From contig NZ_LN898220.1 in assembly GCF_001457815.1 (NCBI RefSeq), positions 434,001 through 498,000 of the forward strand: a DNA stretch of 64,000 bases, written 5' to 3'. The notes below the pieces were generated by a model. The model searched no databases. It worked only from the letters and a program-made list of their open reading frames with translations, and was not told the DNA's origin. The stretch is from Vitreoscilla massiliensis. GTDB lineage: Bacteria > Pseudomonadota > Gammaproteobacteria > Burkholderiales > Neisseriaceae. The position numbers and the translations under genes are program-made. Shown one piece after another: positions 9,085 through 18,654 of the stretch (positions within the stretch are counted from its first letter, which is position 1; every line of letters starts with the position of its first letter).

Positions 9085-9097
9085 TGCATCTACTGGC

Positions 9098-10399
9098 TTA
9101 AATTTGGTTGTTCACATCGACGCTTTTGGTTTCACGCAATAACACGAACGCAATCAAGGAAATGATGGAAGCGGCAGACAAATACAAACCAACCGCACCC
9201 AAGCCGTAATCGGTGGCCAAGCTGGTGGCGATGAACGGCGCAAACGAAGCACCGAAAATGCCGGCGAAGTTAAACGTCAAAGCCGAACCGGTATAGCGCA
9301 CCGAAGTTGGGAAAATTTCCGACAAGACCGTACCGATAGGGCCATAAGTCAAACCCATAATCGCCATGCCGAAACACAAGAACAACAACACGCCCAGCAT
9401 ATTGCCAGAGCCAAGCAATGGGTTGAAGGTCAAGCCGAACAAGGCTGCCAACACGCAAATAAAAATAGAAGAATTTTTGCGACCAAATTTTTCCGCCATC
9501 ACCGCAGACAATGGAATGAACAAGGCGAAGAACAAGGTGGCAATCAATTCCATGATGATGAATTCATTGCGTGAGTAACCGAGTTTGGTCGTGCCCCAAG
9601 CCATGGCGAACACGGTGGTCAGGTAAAACACCACAAACGTGCAAATACCGGCAACGATGCCCAACACCAAGGTTTTAGGATGCTCGGTTATCACTTGTTT
9701 GAACGGTACTTTGGCTTCTTTTTTCGAGTTCAATACTTTTTGGAAGGCTGGGGTTTCGGTCAATTTCAAACGCATCCACAAGCCCATCAACACCAACAAA
9801 GCCGAGAACAAGAACGGCACGCGCCAGCCCCAAGCAAAGAATTGTTCCTCGGTTAAGACATTGCCCAAGATTAAAAACACGCTGCCAGACAAGATAAAGC
9901 CGATTGGTGCGCCCAATTGCGGGAACATGCCATACCAAGCGCGTTTGCCTTCGGGCGCGTTTTCAGTGGCCATCAATACCGCACCACTCCACTCACCGCC
10001 CAAACCCAAGCCTTGGCCGATGCGGCACAAAGTCAATAAAGCAGGTGCCAACAAGCCGGCAGACGCGTAAGTGGGCAACACACCAATGGCCACAGTCGAA
10101 ATACCCATGGTCAACAGCGACGCCACCAACGTGGCTTTGCGGCCAATGCGGTCGCCAAAGTGACCAAAAATCACCGAACCGATGGGACGGGCAAAGAAGG
10201 CAGCAGCAAACGTGGCCAAAGACGCCAACAAAGCCGCATGTTCGTTACCAGCAGGGAAAAACAAGTGCGGGAACACCAAGGCCGCGGCCGTGGCAAAAAT
10301 GTAAAAGTCGAAGAACTCGATGGTGGTACCCATCAAACTCGCAAACAATACCCTGCCCTTAGAATTGGCGGGTTGCGATTCTGTGGTTGCTACTGACAT
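9098..10399 (-). CDS. MFS transporter, metabolite:H+ symporter (MHS) family
   Basis: About 433 aa and 12 predicted membrane helices. The signature GHFGDRIGRK between helices 2 and 3, CRIGQGLGLGGEW, and the start FASLMGTTIEFFDFYIF are typical of MHS carriers (ProP, KgtP, ShiA relatives) that import organic acids or osmolytes with protons. I chose the ATG at 10399, with GAAAGAG upstream, over 10456, which adds 19 unrelated residues. The substrate cannot be told. It stands alone, with a DUS terminator after it. Confidence 0.85.
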   Translation of the reverse strand: MSVATTESQPANSKGRVLFASLMGTTIEFFDFYIFATAAALVFPHLFFPAGNEHAALLASLATFAAAFFARPIGSVIFGHFGDRIGRKATLVASLLTMGISTVAIGVLPTYASAGLLAPALLTLCRIGQGLGLGGEWSGAVLMATENAPEGKRAWYGMFPQLGAPIGFILSGSVFLILGNVLTEEQFFAWGWRVPFLFSALLVLMGLWMRLKLTETPAFQKVLNSKKEAKVPFKQVITEHPKTLVLGIVAGICTFVVFYLTTVFAMAWGTTKLGYSRNEFIIMELIATLFFALFIPLSAVMAEKFGRKNSSIFICVLAALFGLTFNPLLGSGNMLGVLLFLCFGMAIMGLTYGPIGTVLSEIFPTSVRYTGSALTFNFAGIFGASFAPFIATSLATDYGLGAVGLYLSAASIISLIAFVLLRETKSVDVNNQI

Positions 10400-10656
10400 G
10401 AAACTTTCTCTTTCTTCTATTAAATTCTTGTTAAGCGCAATATCATGCCACTTCAAGCCTTAAAAATCTATTGCACTGCAATATTTGCCAGCCAAAAAAG
10501 ATTAATCTTCCACCCGATACAAATATTTTGGCACATGCAACCATTCACATCTTATTTACTGCATTTGCACACTAAGATATGGGGTAAATTTAACATTTAT
10601 TAAATATATCAATCACTATGCTTACATTACAGCGCCCATATCAACGCCCAGACAGG

Positions 10657-10858
10657 TTTACAGGCCGCATTTGCAGCAATCAAAAAGCCACATCTTTCGA
10701 TGTGGCTGTATAGACCATAGCGATGTTTACAAACCGGCAGTGGCGCGTAAGGCGGCGGCTTAAGTGGTTTTTTCACAGCTAAATGTATCTTCAATTCAAG
10801 GCCAAAATGGCCGTAAGCTGCCAATTGACGCGAAATCGGGCGCAATAAATCCACCATC
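10657..10858 (-). pseudogene. Degenerate duplicate of the metK 3' end
   Basis: This segment aligns with 10892-11098, the last 40 or so codons of metK plus its terminator and DUS word. Shared stretches include AAGCCACATCT, GATGTGGCTGT, GTTTACAAACCGGCAG, AAATGGCCGTAAGC and AAATCGGGCGCAA. The frame keeps residues such as DLLRPI and AAYGHFG but has diverged, and the metK stop context is lost. It is a decayed tandem duplication, not a working gene. Confidence 0.8.
10679..10709 (-). terminator. Relic terminator in the metK duplicate
   Basis: AGCCACATC / GATGTGGCT hairpin preceded by AAAAA on the plus strand, so it would act on the minus strand. It is the counterpart of the metK terminator at 10917. 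Confidence 0.5.
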
Positions 10859-10916
10859 TCTTTACTGTACTCAAGTCATTGTCTAAACAAACTTACAGGC
10901 CGCATTTAAGCCATCA

Positions 10917-10948
10917 AAAAAAGCCACATCTAACGATGTGGCTGTGTG
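10917..10948 (-). terminator. metK terminator
   Basis: AGCCACATC / GATGTGGCT form a 9-bp stem with a small loop. The flanking plus-strand AAAAAA becomes a U-run at the 3' side of the minus-strand transcript. It lies just after the metK stop. Confidence 0.75.
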
Positions 10949-10964
10949 TAACTAATGACTTTGT

Positions 10965-12134
10965 TTACAAACCGGCAGCGGCGCGCAAGGCGGCGGCTTT
11001 GTCGGTTTTTTCCCATGTGAATTCATCTTCTTCGCGACCGAAATGGCCGTAAGCGGCCGATTTGCGGTAAATCGGGCGCAACAAATCCAACATTTTCACG
11101 ATGCCTTTAGGGCGCAAATCAAAGTGCGCGCGCACCAATTCGGTTAACTTGGCTTCAGACACCGCGCCTGTACCGAAGGTGTGGACGCTGATGGAAGTTG
11201 GCTCAGCCACGCCGATGGCGTAAGACACTTGGATTTGGCATTGTTTGGCCAAACCGGCAGCGACGATGTTTTTCGCCACATAGCGGCAAGCGTAAGCGGC
11301 AGAACGGTCTACTTTAGACGGGTCTTTGCCTGAGAAAGCGCCACCACCGTGAGGGGCTGCGCCACCGTAAGTGTCGACGATGATTTTACGACCGGTCAAA
11401 CCGCAATCGCCTTGTGGACCACCGATGACAAAGCGGCCAGTAGGGTTCACCAAGTATTTGGTTTGCTCAGTCAACATGTCGGCTGGCAATACTGGTTTGA
11501 TGATTTGTTCGATGACCGCTTGCTCTAAGGTTTTGTGGTCGATTTCTGGGTCGTGCTGGGTAGACAATACCACGGTGTCTATGCGTTTGACTTGACCGGT
11601 TTCTTCATCGTAAACCACGGTCAATTGCGCTTTGGCATCGGGACGCAACCACGGCAAAGTGCCATTTTTGCGCAATTCGCTTTGGCGCTGCATCAAGCGG
11701 TGTGAGTAGTAAATCGCAAACGGCATCAAGGTATCGGTTTCGTCACATGCGTAACCAAACATCAAACCTTGGTCGCCCGCGCCTTGGTCTAAGTCCAAAC
11801 CTTCGCCTTCGTTCACGCCTTGGGCAATGTCAGGAGACTGTTGGTCATAACCGACCAATACCGCACAACCATTGGCATCAAAGCCCAATTCTGAGCGGTT
11901 GTAGCCGATTTCGGTAATGGTTTGGCGCGCGACTTTGATGTAGTCAACCACTGCGGTAGTGGTCACTTCACCTGCTAATACTGCCAAACCGGTGTTCACC
12001 AAGGTTTCCGCTGCCACACGTGCAGTCGGATCTTGTGCCAAAATGGCATCCAAAATCGCATCTGAAATTTGGTCGGCCACTTTGTCTGGATGGCCTTCAG
12101 ACACCGATTCTGAAGTAAATAAATATTCGCCCAT
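10965..12134 (-). CDS. metK: S-adenosylmethionine synthetase
   Basis: 389 aa. Makes S-adenosylmethionine from methionine and ATP in the cytosol. Motifs are the expected ones: GHPDKVADQISDA near the N terminus, the P-loop-like GGGAFSGKDPSKVDRS, and the loop GDQGLMFGYACDET. Length and content are normal for a betaproteobacterial MetK. Divergent from the lpxL-type gene pair; the 83-bp gap shows no SAM riboswitch that I can recognise. A broken copy of its 3' end lies directly downstream. Confidence 0.97.
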   Translation of the reverse strand: MGEYLFTSESVSEGHPDKVADQISDAILDAILAQDPTARVAAETLVNTGLAVLAGEVTTTAVVDYIKVARQTITEIGYNRSELGFDANGCAVLVGYDQQSPDIAQGVNEGEGLDLDQGAGDQGLMFGYACDETDTLMPFAIYYSHRLMQRQSELRKNGTLPWLRPDAKAQLTVVYDEETGQVKRIDTVVLSTQHDPEIDHKTLEQAVIEQIIKPVLPADMLTEQTKYLVNPTGRFVIGGPQGDCGLTGRKIIVDTYGGAAPHGGGAFSGKDPSKVDRSAAYACRYVAKNIVAAGLAKQCQIQVSYAIGVAEPTSISVHTFGTGAVSEAKLTELVRAHFDLRPKGIVKMLDLLRPIYRKSAAYGHFGREEDEFTWEKTDKAAALRAAAGL

Positions 12135-12217
12135 TGCGCTTCTTTCGTATTCAAAAACTGTTTGGATTGCCTGTGCTAAAATAAGCCATTCTGATTAATG
12201 GCGACAACACACACAAT

Positions 12218-13111
12218 ATGCAAGTTATGCTTCGGCTGATTTTTCAATTTCTGGCGGCTCTGCCCTTACCGTTTTTACACCTGTTGGGAAGGTTGTTAGG
12301 CTTATTGGCTTATTATGGCAGCCCGAAAACACGCGCCCGCACTGCCGACAACATTCGCATCAGTCAAATAGCTCAAGACTATCAAAATATGAATGGCTTA
12401 GTCAAATCGTGCCTGCAAGAAACTGCCAAATCGGGGTTGGAATTGCCGATTGCGTGGTGCCGAGATTCCCAAGATGTGGTGAAGCTGTTTCGGCAAGTGC
12501 ACGGTTGGGAACATGTTGAAGCCGCCATAGACCAAGGCCAAGGCCTGTTGTTGATTACACCACACATAGGCAGTTACGATTTGGCCGGTCGTTTTATTTC
12601 TGAGCGTCTACCATTTCCATTGACCGCCATGTACAGGCCGCCCAAATTGGCGTGGCTAGAACCCATCATGCAAGCAGGGCGTGAACGCGACCAAGGCCAC
12701 ACCGCTCCTGCCAATGCACAAGGGGTCAAAATCATCCTCAAAGCCTTGAAAAACAAGGAAGCCACCATCGTCTTGCCCGATCAAGTACCCACTGGCGGCG
12801 ATGGCGTGTGGGCGCATTTTTTTGGGCAACAAGCATATACCATGACTTTGGCCGCGCGTTTGGCGCAAATGAGCGATGTCGCCACTTTATTCTTTGTGGG
12901 CGAGCGTTTGCCTCATGGCCGTGGCTTTGCTTTGCATGTTTACCCATTGGAAGGCGAAATCGGTCGCGACAAATTGGCGAATGTGGAAACCATCAACCGC
13001 AATGTCGAAGCCTTGATACGCCGCTTTCCCAGCCAGTATTTGTTCAGTTACAACCGTTTTAAAACGCCTGCAGGCGCAGAACCCAAACCTGCAAGCGGCC
13101 TGAAAGATTGA
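12218..13111 (+). CDS. Lipid A biosynthesis acyltransferase (LpxL/HtrB family), first of two
   Basis: 297 aa. LpxL-type enzymes transfer a secondary acyl chain from acyl-ACP to lipid A precursors at the inner membrane. Visible: an N-terminal hydrophobic anchor (about 5-32), the catalytic HX4D box at H116-D121 (HIGSYD), and the downstream TAMYRPPK and VLPDQVPTGG motifs. An in-frame ATG at 12227 is an alternative start; neither has a strong ribosome binding site. It is followed one base later by a second homologue, so the pair probably completes the two secondary acylations of lipid A. Confidence 0.88.
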   Translation: MQVMLRLIFQFLAALPLPFLHLLGRLLGLLAYYGSPKTRARTADNIRISQIAQDYQNMNGLVKSCLQETAKSGLELPIAWCRDSQDVVKLFRQVHGWEHVEAAIDQGQGLLLITPHIGSYDLAGRFISERLPFPLTAMYRPPKLAWLEPIMQAGRERDQGHTAPANAQGVKIILKALKNKEATIVLPDQVPTGGDGVWAHFFGQQAYTMTLAARLAQMSDVATLFFVGERLPHGRGFALHVYPLEGEIGRDKLANVETINRNVEALIRRFPSQYLFSYNRFKTPAGAEPKPASGLKD

Positions 13112-13112
13112 T

Positions 13113-13985
13113 ATGCGTCTTGCTTTTGCTTTTTTATACCTGATACACCTGTTGCCGATTAAGGTAATACACGCCATTGCCAAACCTGTGGGTTGGCTGT
13201 GTTATTACTTGGTCAAACCGCGACGCAAAGTCGGCCACATCAATTTGGCGCATTGTTATCCAGAACTGTCTGAGGCTGAGCGCACCCGCATCCTCAAACA
13301 ACATTTTTACCACATGGCGTGTTTGATTTTGGAATATGGCGTGTGTTGGTACAGCAAGGCGGAGCGTTTGCAACAACTGGTGCGCTATGTCGACAAACAC
13401 CATTTGGATGCGGTGTTAGAACGCGGTGACAAAGTCATCTTCTTATACCCGCACTTCACCGCGTTTGAAATGGCGGTGTACAAACTCAATCAAGACGTAC
13501 CTTTAATCAGCATGTACGGCCATCAAAAAAATGCGGCCTTGGATGAACAAATCTTAAAAGGCCGCCATCGCTACAATAATGTGTTTTTGGTGGCGCGCCA
13601 AGAAGGCTTGCGCGGTCTCATCCGCATGATGCGCAAACGCCCCGATGCGCCGTTTTTGTATTTGCCCGACCAAGATTTTGGCCGCAAAGACTCGGTGTTT
13701 GTGAATTTCTTCGGCATTCCGACTGCCACCATCACCGGTTTGTCGCGCATTGCGCAAATGACAGGCGCGAAAATCATTCCGGCCATCCCGACCCGTTTGG
13801 ACGATGGCACGTTTGAATTGCGCTTTTACCCTGAATGGGAACAGTTTCCGAGCGAAGATGCCATCGCTGACACGCAACGCATGAATGACTTTATCGAGGC
13901 GCGCATACGCGAACAACCGGCGCAGTATTTTTGGCTGCACAAACGTTTCAAAACCCGGCCTGAAGGTGAAAAAAACTGGTATTGA
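13113..13985 (+). CDS. Lipid A biosynthesis acyltransferase (LpxL/LpxM family), second of two
   Basis: 290 aa with an N-terminal hydrophobic segment and HX4E at H114-E119 (HFTAFE). The later motifs LYLPDQDFGRKDSVFVNFFG and ATITGLSRIAQ are typical of the family. It begins one base after the stop of the preceding homologue, so translation is probably coupled. Which of the two acts first, and with which acyl chain, cannot be read from the sequence. Confidence 0.88.
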   Translation: MRLAFAFLYLIHLLPIKVIHAIAKPVGWLCYYLVKPRRKVGHINLAHCYPELSEAERTRILKQHFYHMACLILEYGVCWYSKAERLQQLVRYVDKHHLDAVLERGDKVIFLYPHFTAFEMAVYKLNQDVPLISMYGHQKNAALDEQILKGRHRYNNVFLVARQEGLRGLIRMMRKRPDAPFLYLPDQDFGRKDSVFVNFFGIPTATITGLSRIAQMTGAKIIPAIPTRLDDGTFELRFYPEWEQFPSEDAIADTQRMNDFIEARIREQPAQYFWLHKRFKTRPEGEKNWY

Positions 13986-14033
13986 TGGGCACAGGTTTGC
14001 CAACATACAGCTTGAATTGACACGAGGACAGCC

Positions 14034-14573
14034 ATGTACACTTGGAATATGCCAGATGTTTTTCCACAATCCAAAGCCTGTTTTTACAGCAGCGACAATG
14101 CCGACGATTATTTTTACTGGCAAACAGGCAAAGCGGTCGTCCACATACCCGAATGTGTGCATTTCGACAGCAAGGCCACGCGCGAATTTTTGCAACGACA
14201 CGATTACCTGCCCAACAATACCGGTAGCCTCTTGCTTTCAGGCCGCTTAATCGCGTTTTTACAGCAAACCGTGCCTGAGTGTGTTGCCACCATACCGGCC
14301 AATATCCGCTGCCGTGATGGCACACTCAGCGGCTATTATTTGCTGCACATTGTTAAGCTGATTGCCGCGATTAATGAAGCCGCCAGCAGCAAATACTCAT
14401 TCGGCGTTTACAAAAACGTCGTGTACTTGCCTGAGGCAGACCAAGGGCTGTTTATCGCCAGATGCCTAGACAGCACCAGTGAAGTTTTGGTATCAAGTGA
14501 ATTGGTGCAACAATTGCGCGCCAGCCCCTATCGCCACTTGCAGTTTTACCCCTGCCGCACGCAGCCTGATTAA
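14034..14573 (+). CDS. Imm11-like (DUF1629) protein, possible orphan immunity protein
   Basis: 179 aa, soluble, no signal peptide. The pattern (conserved Pro or Phe start, a central YYLLHIVKLIAAIN segment, then VYLPEADQGLFIARC and VLVSSELVQQL near the end) resembles Imm11/DUF1629 immunity proteins of contact-dependent or polymorphic toxin systems. I recognise the shape, not a firm identity. No toxin gene is adjacent; neighbours are an acyltransferase and a GNAT enzyme. ACGAGGA lies before the ATG. It could be an unrelated hypothetical protein. Confidence 0.45.
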   Translation: MYTWNMPDVFPQSKACFYSSDNADDYFYWQTGKAVVHIPECVHFDSKATREFLQRHDYLPNNTGSLLLSGRLIAFLQQTVPECVATIPANIRCRDGTLSGYYLLHIVKLIAAINEAASSKYSFGVYKNVVYLPEADQGLFIARCLDSTSEVLVSSELVQQLRASPYRHLQFYPCRTQPD

Positions 14574-14605
14574 CCCAACTTAAGCCCACAGCACCGCTGT
14601 GATCA

Positions 14606-15151
14606 TTGGATGTACCCATGTTTGATACCGACCGCTTGATTTTGCGCCATTGGCAACACAGCGATTTAGACCACTTGCATCGTCTGTGCAGCAATGTCGA
14701 GGTGATGCGTTATTTCCCCAACATCCAAGACCGCGCTGCCAGCAAGCAAATGCTGCAGCGCTTTCAAAACGCGTTTATGTGGCATCCTGATTACGGCGTG
14801 TGGGCGTTGGAGCTGAAACAAACCGGCGCGTTTGTCGGCATGTTGGGTTTGCAAAACTGCAATTTGCCATTTGATTTCATGCCGAAAATCGAGATTTTGT
14901 GGCGCTTGTTGCCGCAATACTGGTCGCAAGGCTTGGCCTTGGAAGCGGCGCTGTGTGTGCAAGACTATGCCTTAAACCATTTGCGTCTGCCTGCCCTTAC
15001 CGCTTACACCAGTTACCCCAATCTGCCGTCACAAAAACTGATGCAGCGCATGGGCATGCACGCCCGCCTCAGCTTTCACCATCCGATGTTGCCGCTGCAA
15101 CACCAATTAAATCGGCACATTGCTTATATTTCTACTGCCAGCGATATCTAA
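14606..15151 (+). CDS. GNAT family N-acetyltransferase (RimJ/RimL-like)
   Basis: 181 aa. The opening FDTDRLILRHWQHSDLD is the classical start of RimJ/RimL-type acetyltransferases. The acetyl-CoA-binding region falls around QYWSQGLALEAALC, and the C-terminal SQKLMQRMGM is also typical. An alternative ATG at 14618 gives the more usual family start (MFDTDRL). The acceptor (ribosomal protein, another protein or a small molecule) is unknown. Ends at a strong DUS-pair terminator. Confidence 0.82.
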   Translation: MDVPMFDTDRLILRHWQHSDLDHLHRLCSNVEVMRYFPNIQDRAASKQMLQRFQNAFMWHPDYGVWALELKQTGAFVGMLGLQNCNLPFDFMPKIEILWRLLPQYWSQGLALEAALCVQDYALNHLRLPALTAYTSYPNLPSQKLMQRMGMHARLSFHHPMLPLQHQLNRHIAYISTASDI

Positions 15152-15187
15152 ATAAGCGGCCTGTAAATATTTACAGGCCGCTTATTT
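15152..15187. terminator. DUS-pair terminator
   Basis: AAGCGGCCTGTAAA and TTTACAGGCCGCTT (cores 15156-15167 and 15170-15181) give a stem of 14 bp or more, flanked by TAAATAA and TATTTA. A further single copy follows at 15249-15260. Confidence 0.85.
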
Positions 15188-15260
15188 ATCCGCTGGTGTG
15201 GATACCAACACATGGTTTTAATCCATGCACATTCTAGCGCACACAGACTTTACAGGCCGC

Positions 15261-15560
15261 TTAAGCATGGTTGCGACTGTGCCAGAAATAACGCCACACA
15301 AATGCTGGAAAGGCGAAGACCACAAACAAGGCCAAGGTCACCACGAAGAATTCCCAGTCTTTTTGGTGCACGGGACCTGCTTGCGCTTCAAACACATAGG
15401 CCAACACGCCCGTCAACGCATAACCCACTGCCAATTCCACTAAATGGTGACCGAAATGCTTGCGTGGCAATGTGATGATGCCAAACCATTTCTGACTTAA
15501 AAAGGGGCTGTTTGCCAACACCACCGCCACCAACAGCAGCACATACATCGCCGTTGTCAT
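15261..15560 (-). CDS. DUF2818 family membrane protein
   Basis: 99 aa, with three likely membrane segments (about 3-20, 38-56, 70-90) and a basic C-terminal tail. It matches the DUF2818 proteins that sit directly after nuoN in many Betaproteobacteria. The ATG at 15560 has GAGGAG 6 nt upstream and is preferred to a longer frame opening at 15629. Position suggests a link to complex I, but the role is unknown. Confidence 0.75.
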   Translation of the reverse strand: MTTAMYVLLLVAVVLANSPFLSQKWFGIITLPRKHFGHHLVELAVGYALTGVLAYVFEAQAGPVHQKDWEFFVVTLALFVVFAFPAFVWRYFWHSRNHA

Positions 15561-15649
15561 GAAAACTCCTCGTTCAAATTCAAGACGCACTATAGCAAAA
15601 CGGCAACCACAAGGGTTGCCGTAACACAAATATCAGTGATATTGCGGTA

Positions 15650-17110
15650 TTACATGGTCAATTTCAAGGCTTGGATGCACCAGTCAACCACAGATGATGG
15701 GAACACGCCCAACAATACCAAGGCCAAGCTGTTCAACGCCAACAAAATCCAGGCATCGGCTTTGAAATCGCCTTTGATGTCATTGGTAGGCTCGTCGAAG
15801 TACATCACTTTGACAACGCGCAAGTAGTAGAACGCACCAATCAAAGACATGATGACCGCGAACACAGACACCCACAAGTACATGCCTTCACCAGTAGCAA
15901 TCAATGATTTCAAGATGCTCAATTTGGCGTAGAAGCCCATCAATGGCGGGATACCTGCCATAGAGAACATCGCTACCAACATCATCAACGCCAAGTATGG
16001 GTTCTTTTGGTTCAAACCAGCCAAGTCTTCCAAGTTTTCGCATTCGTGGTCTTTGTTAGACAAAGCCATTAACACACCGAAAGCCACCAAACCCATCACC
16101 ATATAGGTAATGGCGTAGTACAAAGCAGCAGCGTAACCACCGTTTTGGAAACCACCGATGTAGCCCAACATCACGAAGCCCATGTGTGACACGGTTGAGT
16201 AACCCAACATGCGTTTGATGTTGGTTTGCATGATGGCGGCCAAGTTACCCACCAACAATGAAGCCACTGCCAACAAGGCGAACATTTGTGTCCAGTCTTG
16301 TGCCAAGTTAGGCAAGGCAGTACCAACGATGCGGAAGGCAAATACCATGGCCGCAATCTTAGGCGCAGTACCGACAAATGCAGTCACCGCAGTAGGCGCA
16401 CCTTGGTAAACGTCAGGTACCCACATGTGGAAAGGCACCACACCCAATTTAAACGCAATGCCCACCACCACAAAAATCAAACCGATGGTCAACAACCATT
16501 GATGGCTTTCTTGTTTGGCTTGAATCGCATTCAACACTTCGTTCAATTGCAAATGGCCAGTCGCACCGTAAATGAAGGAAATACCGTATAACAACAAGCC
16601 AGATGCCAAAGCACCCAATACGAAGTATTTCAACGATGCTTCGGTGGCTTGCAAGTTGTCGCGGCGCAAAGCCACCATGGCGTACAAAGCCAAAGACAAC
16701 AATTCCAAGCCCACATACAAGGTCAAGAAGTGGTTAGCAGAAACCATTACCTGCATGCCCAATAAGGCAAAGAAGGTCAAAGTATAGAATTCACCTTTGA
16801 AGATTTCGCGGTTGGCCAAATAACGGCGGCTGTAGATGAACAATACAAACACACCCACATACATGGCCAATTTGGCCAATTGTGAAATGCCGTCATTGAC
16901 GAATAAATTACTGAAAGCTGCTTCTGGTTGGCCATGCCAAACCATCACTTGCGACACCGCAACCACCACGATGCCCACCAAGCTCAATACGTAGGTTACC
17001 CAACGATTGCGGTCGTTAAGAAACAAGTCTATCAGTAGCACGATGCCCAACACACATAACAGCGTAATTTCTGGTATGGCGGGGGTTAAATTTAATTCTG
17101 CCCAATTCAT
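15650..17110 (-). CDS. nuoN: NADH-quinone oxidoreductase subunit N
   Basis: 486 aa, polytopic, one of the three Mrp-antiporter-like proton-pumping subunits of complex I. The conserved segments KLGVVPFHMWVPDVYQGAP and NIKRMLGYSTVSHMGF carry the channel lysines. Last of the 14 nuo genes; the spacing to nuoM is 11 bp. Confidence 0.96.
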   Translation of the reverse strand: MNWAELNLTPAIPEITLLCVLGIVLLIDLFLNDRNRWVTYVLSLVGIVVVAVSQVMVWHGQPEAAFSNLFVNDGISQLAKLAMYVGVFVLFIYSRRYLANREIFKGEFYTLTFFALLGMQVMVSANHFLTLYVGLELLSLALYAMVALRRDNLQATEASLKYFVLGALASGLLLYGISFIYGATGHLQLNEVLNAIQAKQESHQWLLTIGLIFVVVGIAFKLGVVPFHMWVPDVYQGAPTAVTAFVGTAPKIAAMVFAFRIVGTALPNLAQDWTQMFALLAVASLLVGNLAAIMQTNIKRMLGYSTVSHMGFVMLGYIGGFQNGGYAAALYYAITYMVMGLVAFGVLMALSNKDHECENLEDLAGLNQKNPYLALMMLVAMFSMAGIPPLMGFYAKLSILKSLIATGEGMYLWVSVFAVIMSLIGAFYYLRVVKVMYFDEPTNDIKGDFKADAWILLALNSLALVLLGVFPSSVVDWCIQALKLTM

Positions 17111-17121
17111 TCAATACGTCC

Positions 17122-18621
17122 TTAAATTTTGCTTTGTGCGACTTGTTCAATTAAGGTATTTGCTGCTTGATGTACCACTGCGATGAACGGTTCTGGATAA
17201 ATACCCATGCCCAATACAGCCACAGTCAAGATAATCAAAATCAACAACTCGCGTCCGTTCACATCTTTTAATTGACGCACTTCTTCGTTGGCAACCGCAC
17301 CGAAAATCACACGTTTGTACATCCACAAAGTATAAGCAGCACCAAAAATCAGTGTAGACGCAGCCAACATACCCACCCAGAAATTAAACTCGGTAGCACC
17401 CATGATGACCATGAACTCACCAATGAAGCCTGAAGTCGCTGGCAAACCGGCATTGGCCATGGCAAACAACATCATGAACGCAGCGAATTTAGGCATGCTG
17501 TTCACCACACCACCGTAATCGGCGATGTTACGGGTGTGCATGCGGTCGTACATCACACCGATACACATGAACATGGCAGCTGACACGAAGCCGTGTGAAA
17601 TCATTTGCATGATGGCGCCTTTCAAGCCCCAGTCATTCAAATAGCCATTCACGAATAAGAACATACCCAAAGTCACAAAACCCATGTGGCTGATAGAAGA
17701 ATAAGCCACCAGTTTTTTCATGTCGGTTTGTACCAAGGCCACCATACCCACATACACCACAGCAATCAATGACAACACGATGATGGCTGGCGCGAAGAAG
17801 TGAGCGGCATCTGGCACGATAGGCAAGATGAAACGCAAGAAACCGTATGCACCAATTTTCAAGGTAATTGCTGCCAACACCATAGAACCACCGGTAGGCG
17901 CTTCCACGTGGGCGTCAGGCAACCAAGTGTGTACTGGCCACATTGGCACTTTCACCGCGAAAGACAAGAAGAAGGCGATGAAAATCAGGATTTGGGTGGA
18001 TTTGGCAATCTGTGGAATCGCTTGCATGTCCAAGATGGCGAAGCTGCCGCCAGTCAAACGAGACAAGTAAATCAACGCTACCAACATCAACAATGAACCC
18101 AACAAGGTGTACAAGAAGAATTTAATCGACGCATACACACGACGTGGACCACCCCACACACCGATGATCAAGTACATCGGAATCAACATGCCCTCGAAGA
18201 ATGCGTAGAACAAAATCGCATCCAAAGCCGAGAAAGCACCGTTAATCAAACCAGACATGATTAAGAACGCAGCGAAATACTGTGCTGGGCGTTTTTGGAT
18301 GACTTGCCAGCCAGCCAACACCACCAACACGGTCGTAAACGCATTCAAAATCACAAACAAAACCGAAATACCATCAACACCCAAATGGTAGTTCAAACCC
18401 AATGCAGGAATCCAGCTTGCAAACTCGGTGAACTGCATGCCGCCGTTTAAGCGGTCGAAACCGCTAAACAGAGGCAAGGTCACCAAGAAGCTCGCTAAAG
18501 CTCCGATTAAGGCTACCCAGCGTGCGATGTTTGCTCGCGCGCCATTGGAACCAATCACCGCCACGATGATACCGGCGAGGATGGGTAACCAAATTGCCAA
18601 ACTTAGTAAATGATTTAACAT
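17122..18621 (-). CDS. nuoM: NADH-quinone oxidoreductase subunit M
   Basis: 499 aa, about 14 membrane helices. The motifs KVPMWPVHTWLPDAHVEAPT and DMKKLVAYSSISHMGF are typical of NuoM, with the proton-path lysines and the histidine of the half-channel. It forms part of the membrane arm of complex I, between nuoL (33 bp) and nuoN (11 bp). Confidence 0.96.
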   Translation of the reverse strand: MLNHLLSLAIWLPILAGIIVAVIGSNGARANIARWVALIGALASFLVTLPLFSGFDRLNGGMQFTEFASWIPALGLNYHLGVDGISVLFVILNAFTTVLVVLAGWQVIQKRPAQYFAAFLIMSGLINGAFSALDAILFYAFFEGMLIPMYLIIGVWGGPRRVYASIKFFLYTLLGSLLMLVALIYLSRLTGGSFAILDMQAIPQIAKSTQILIFIAFFLSFAVKVPMWPVHTWLPDAHVEAPTGGSMVLAAITLKIGAYGFLRFILPIVPDAAHFFAPAIIVLSLIAVVYVGMVALVQTDMKKLVAYSSISHMGFVTLGMFLFVNGYLNDWGLKGAIMQMISHGFVSAAMFMCIGVMYDRMHTRNIADYGGVVNSMPKFAAFMMLFAMANAGLPATSGFIGEFMVIMGATEFNFWVGMLAASTLIFGAAYTLWMYKRVIFGAVANEEVRQLKDVNGRELLILIILTVAVLGMGIYPEPFIAVVHQAANTLIEQVAQSKI

Positions 18622-18654
18622 ATTTATTAGCCTAAAAAACCCATTTCAAATCGA

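Noticed and set aside
12135..12217. SAM riboswitch upstream of metK
   Set aside because: The gap is 83 bp and holds divergent promoters; no riboswitch core is visible.
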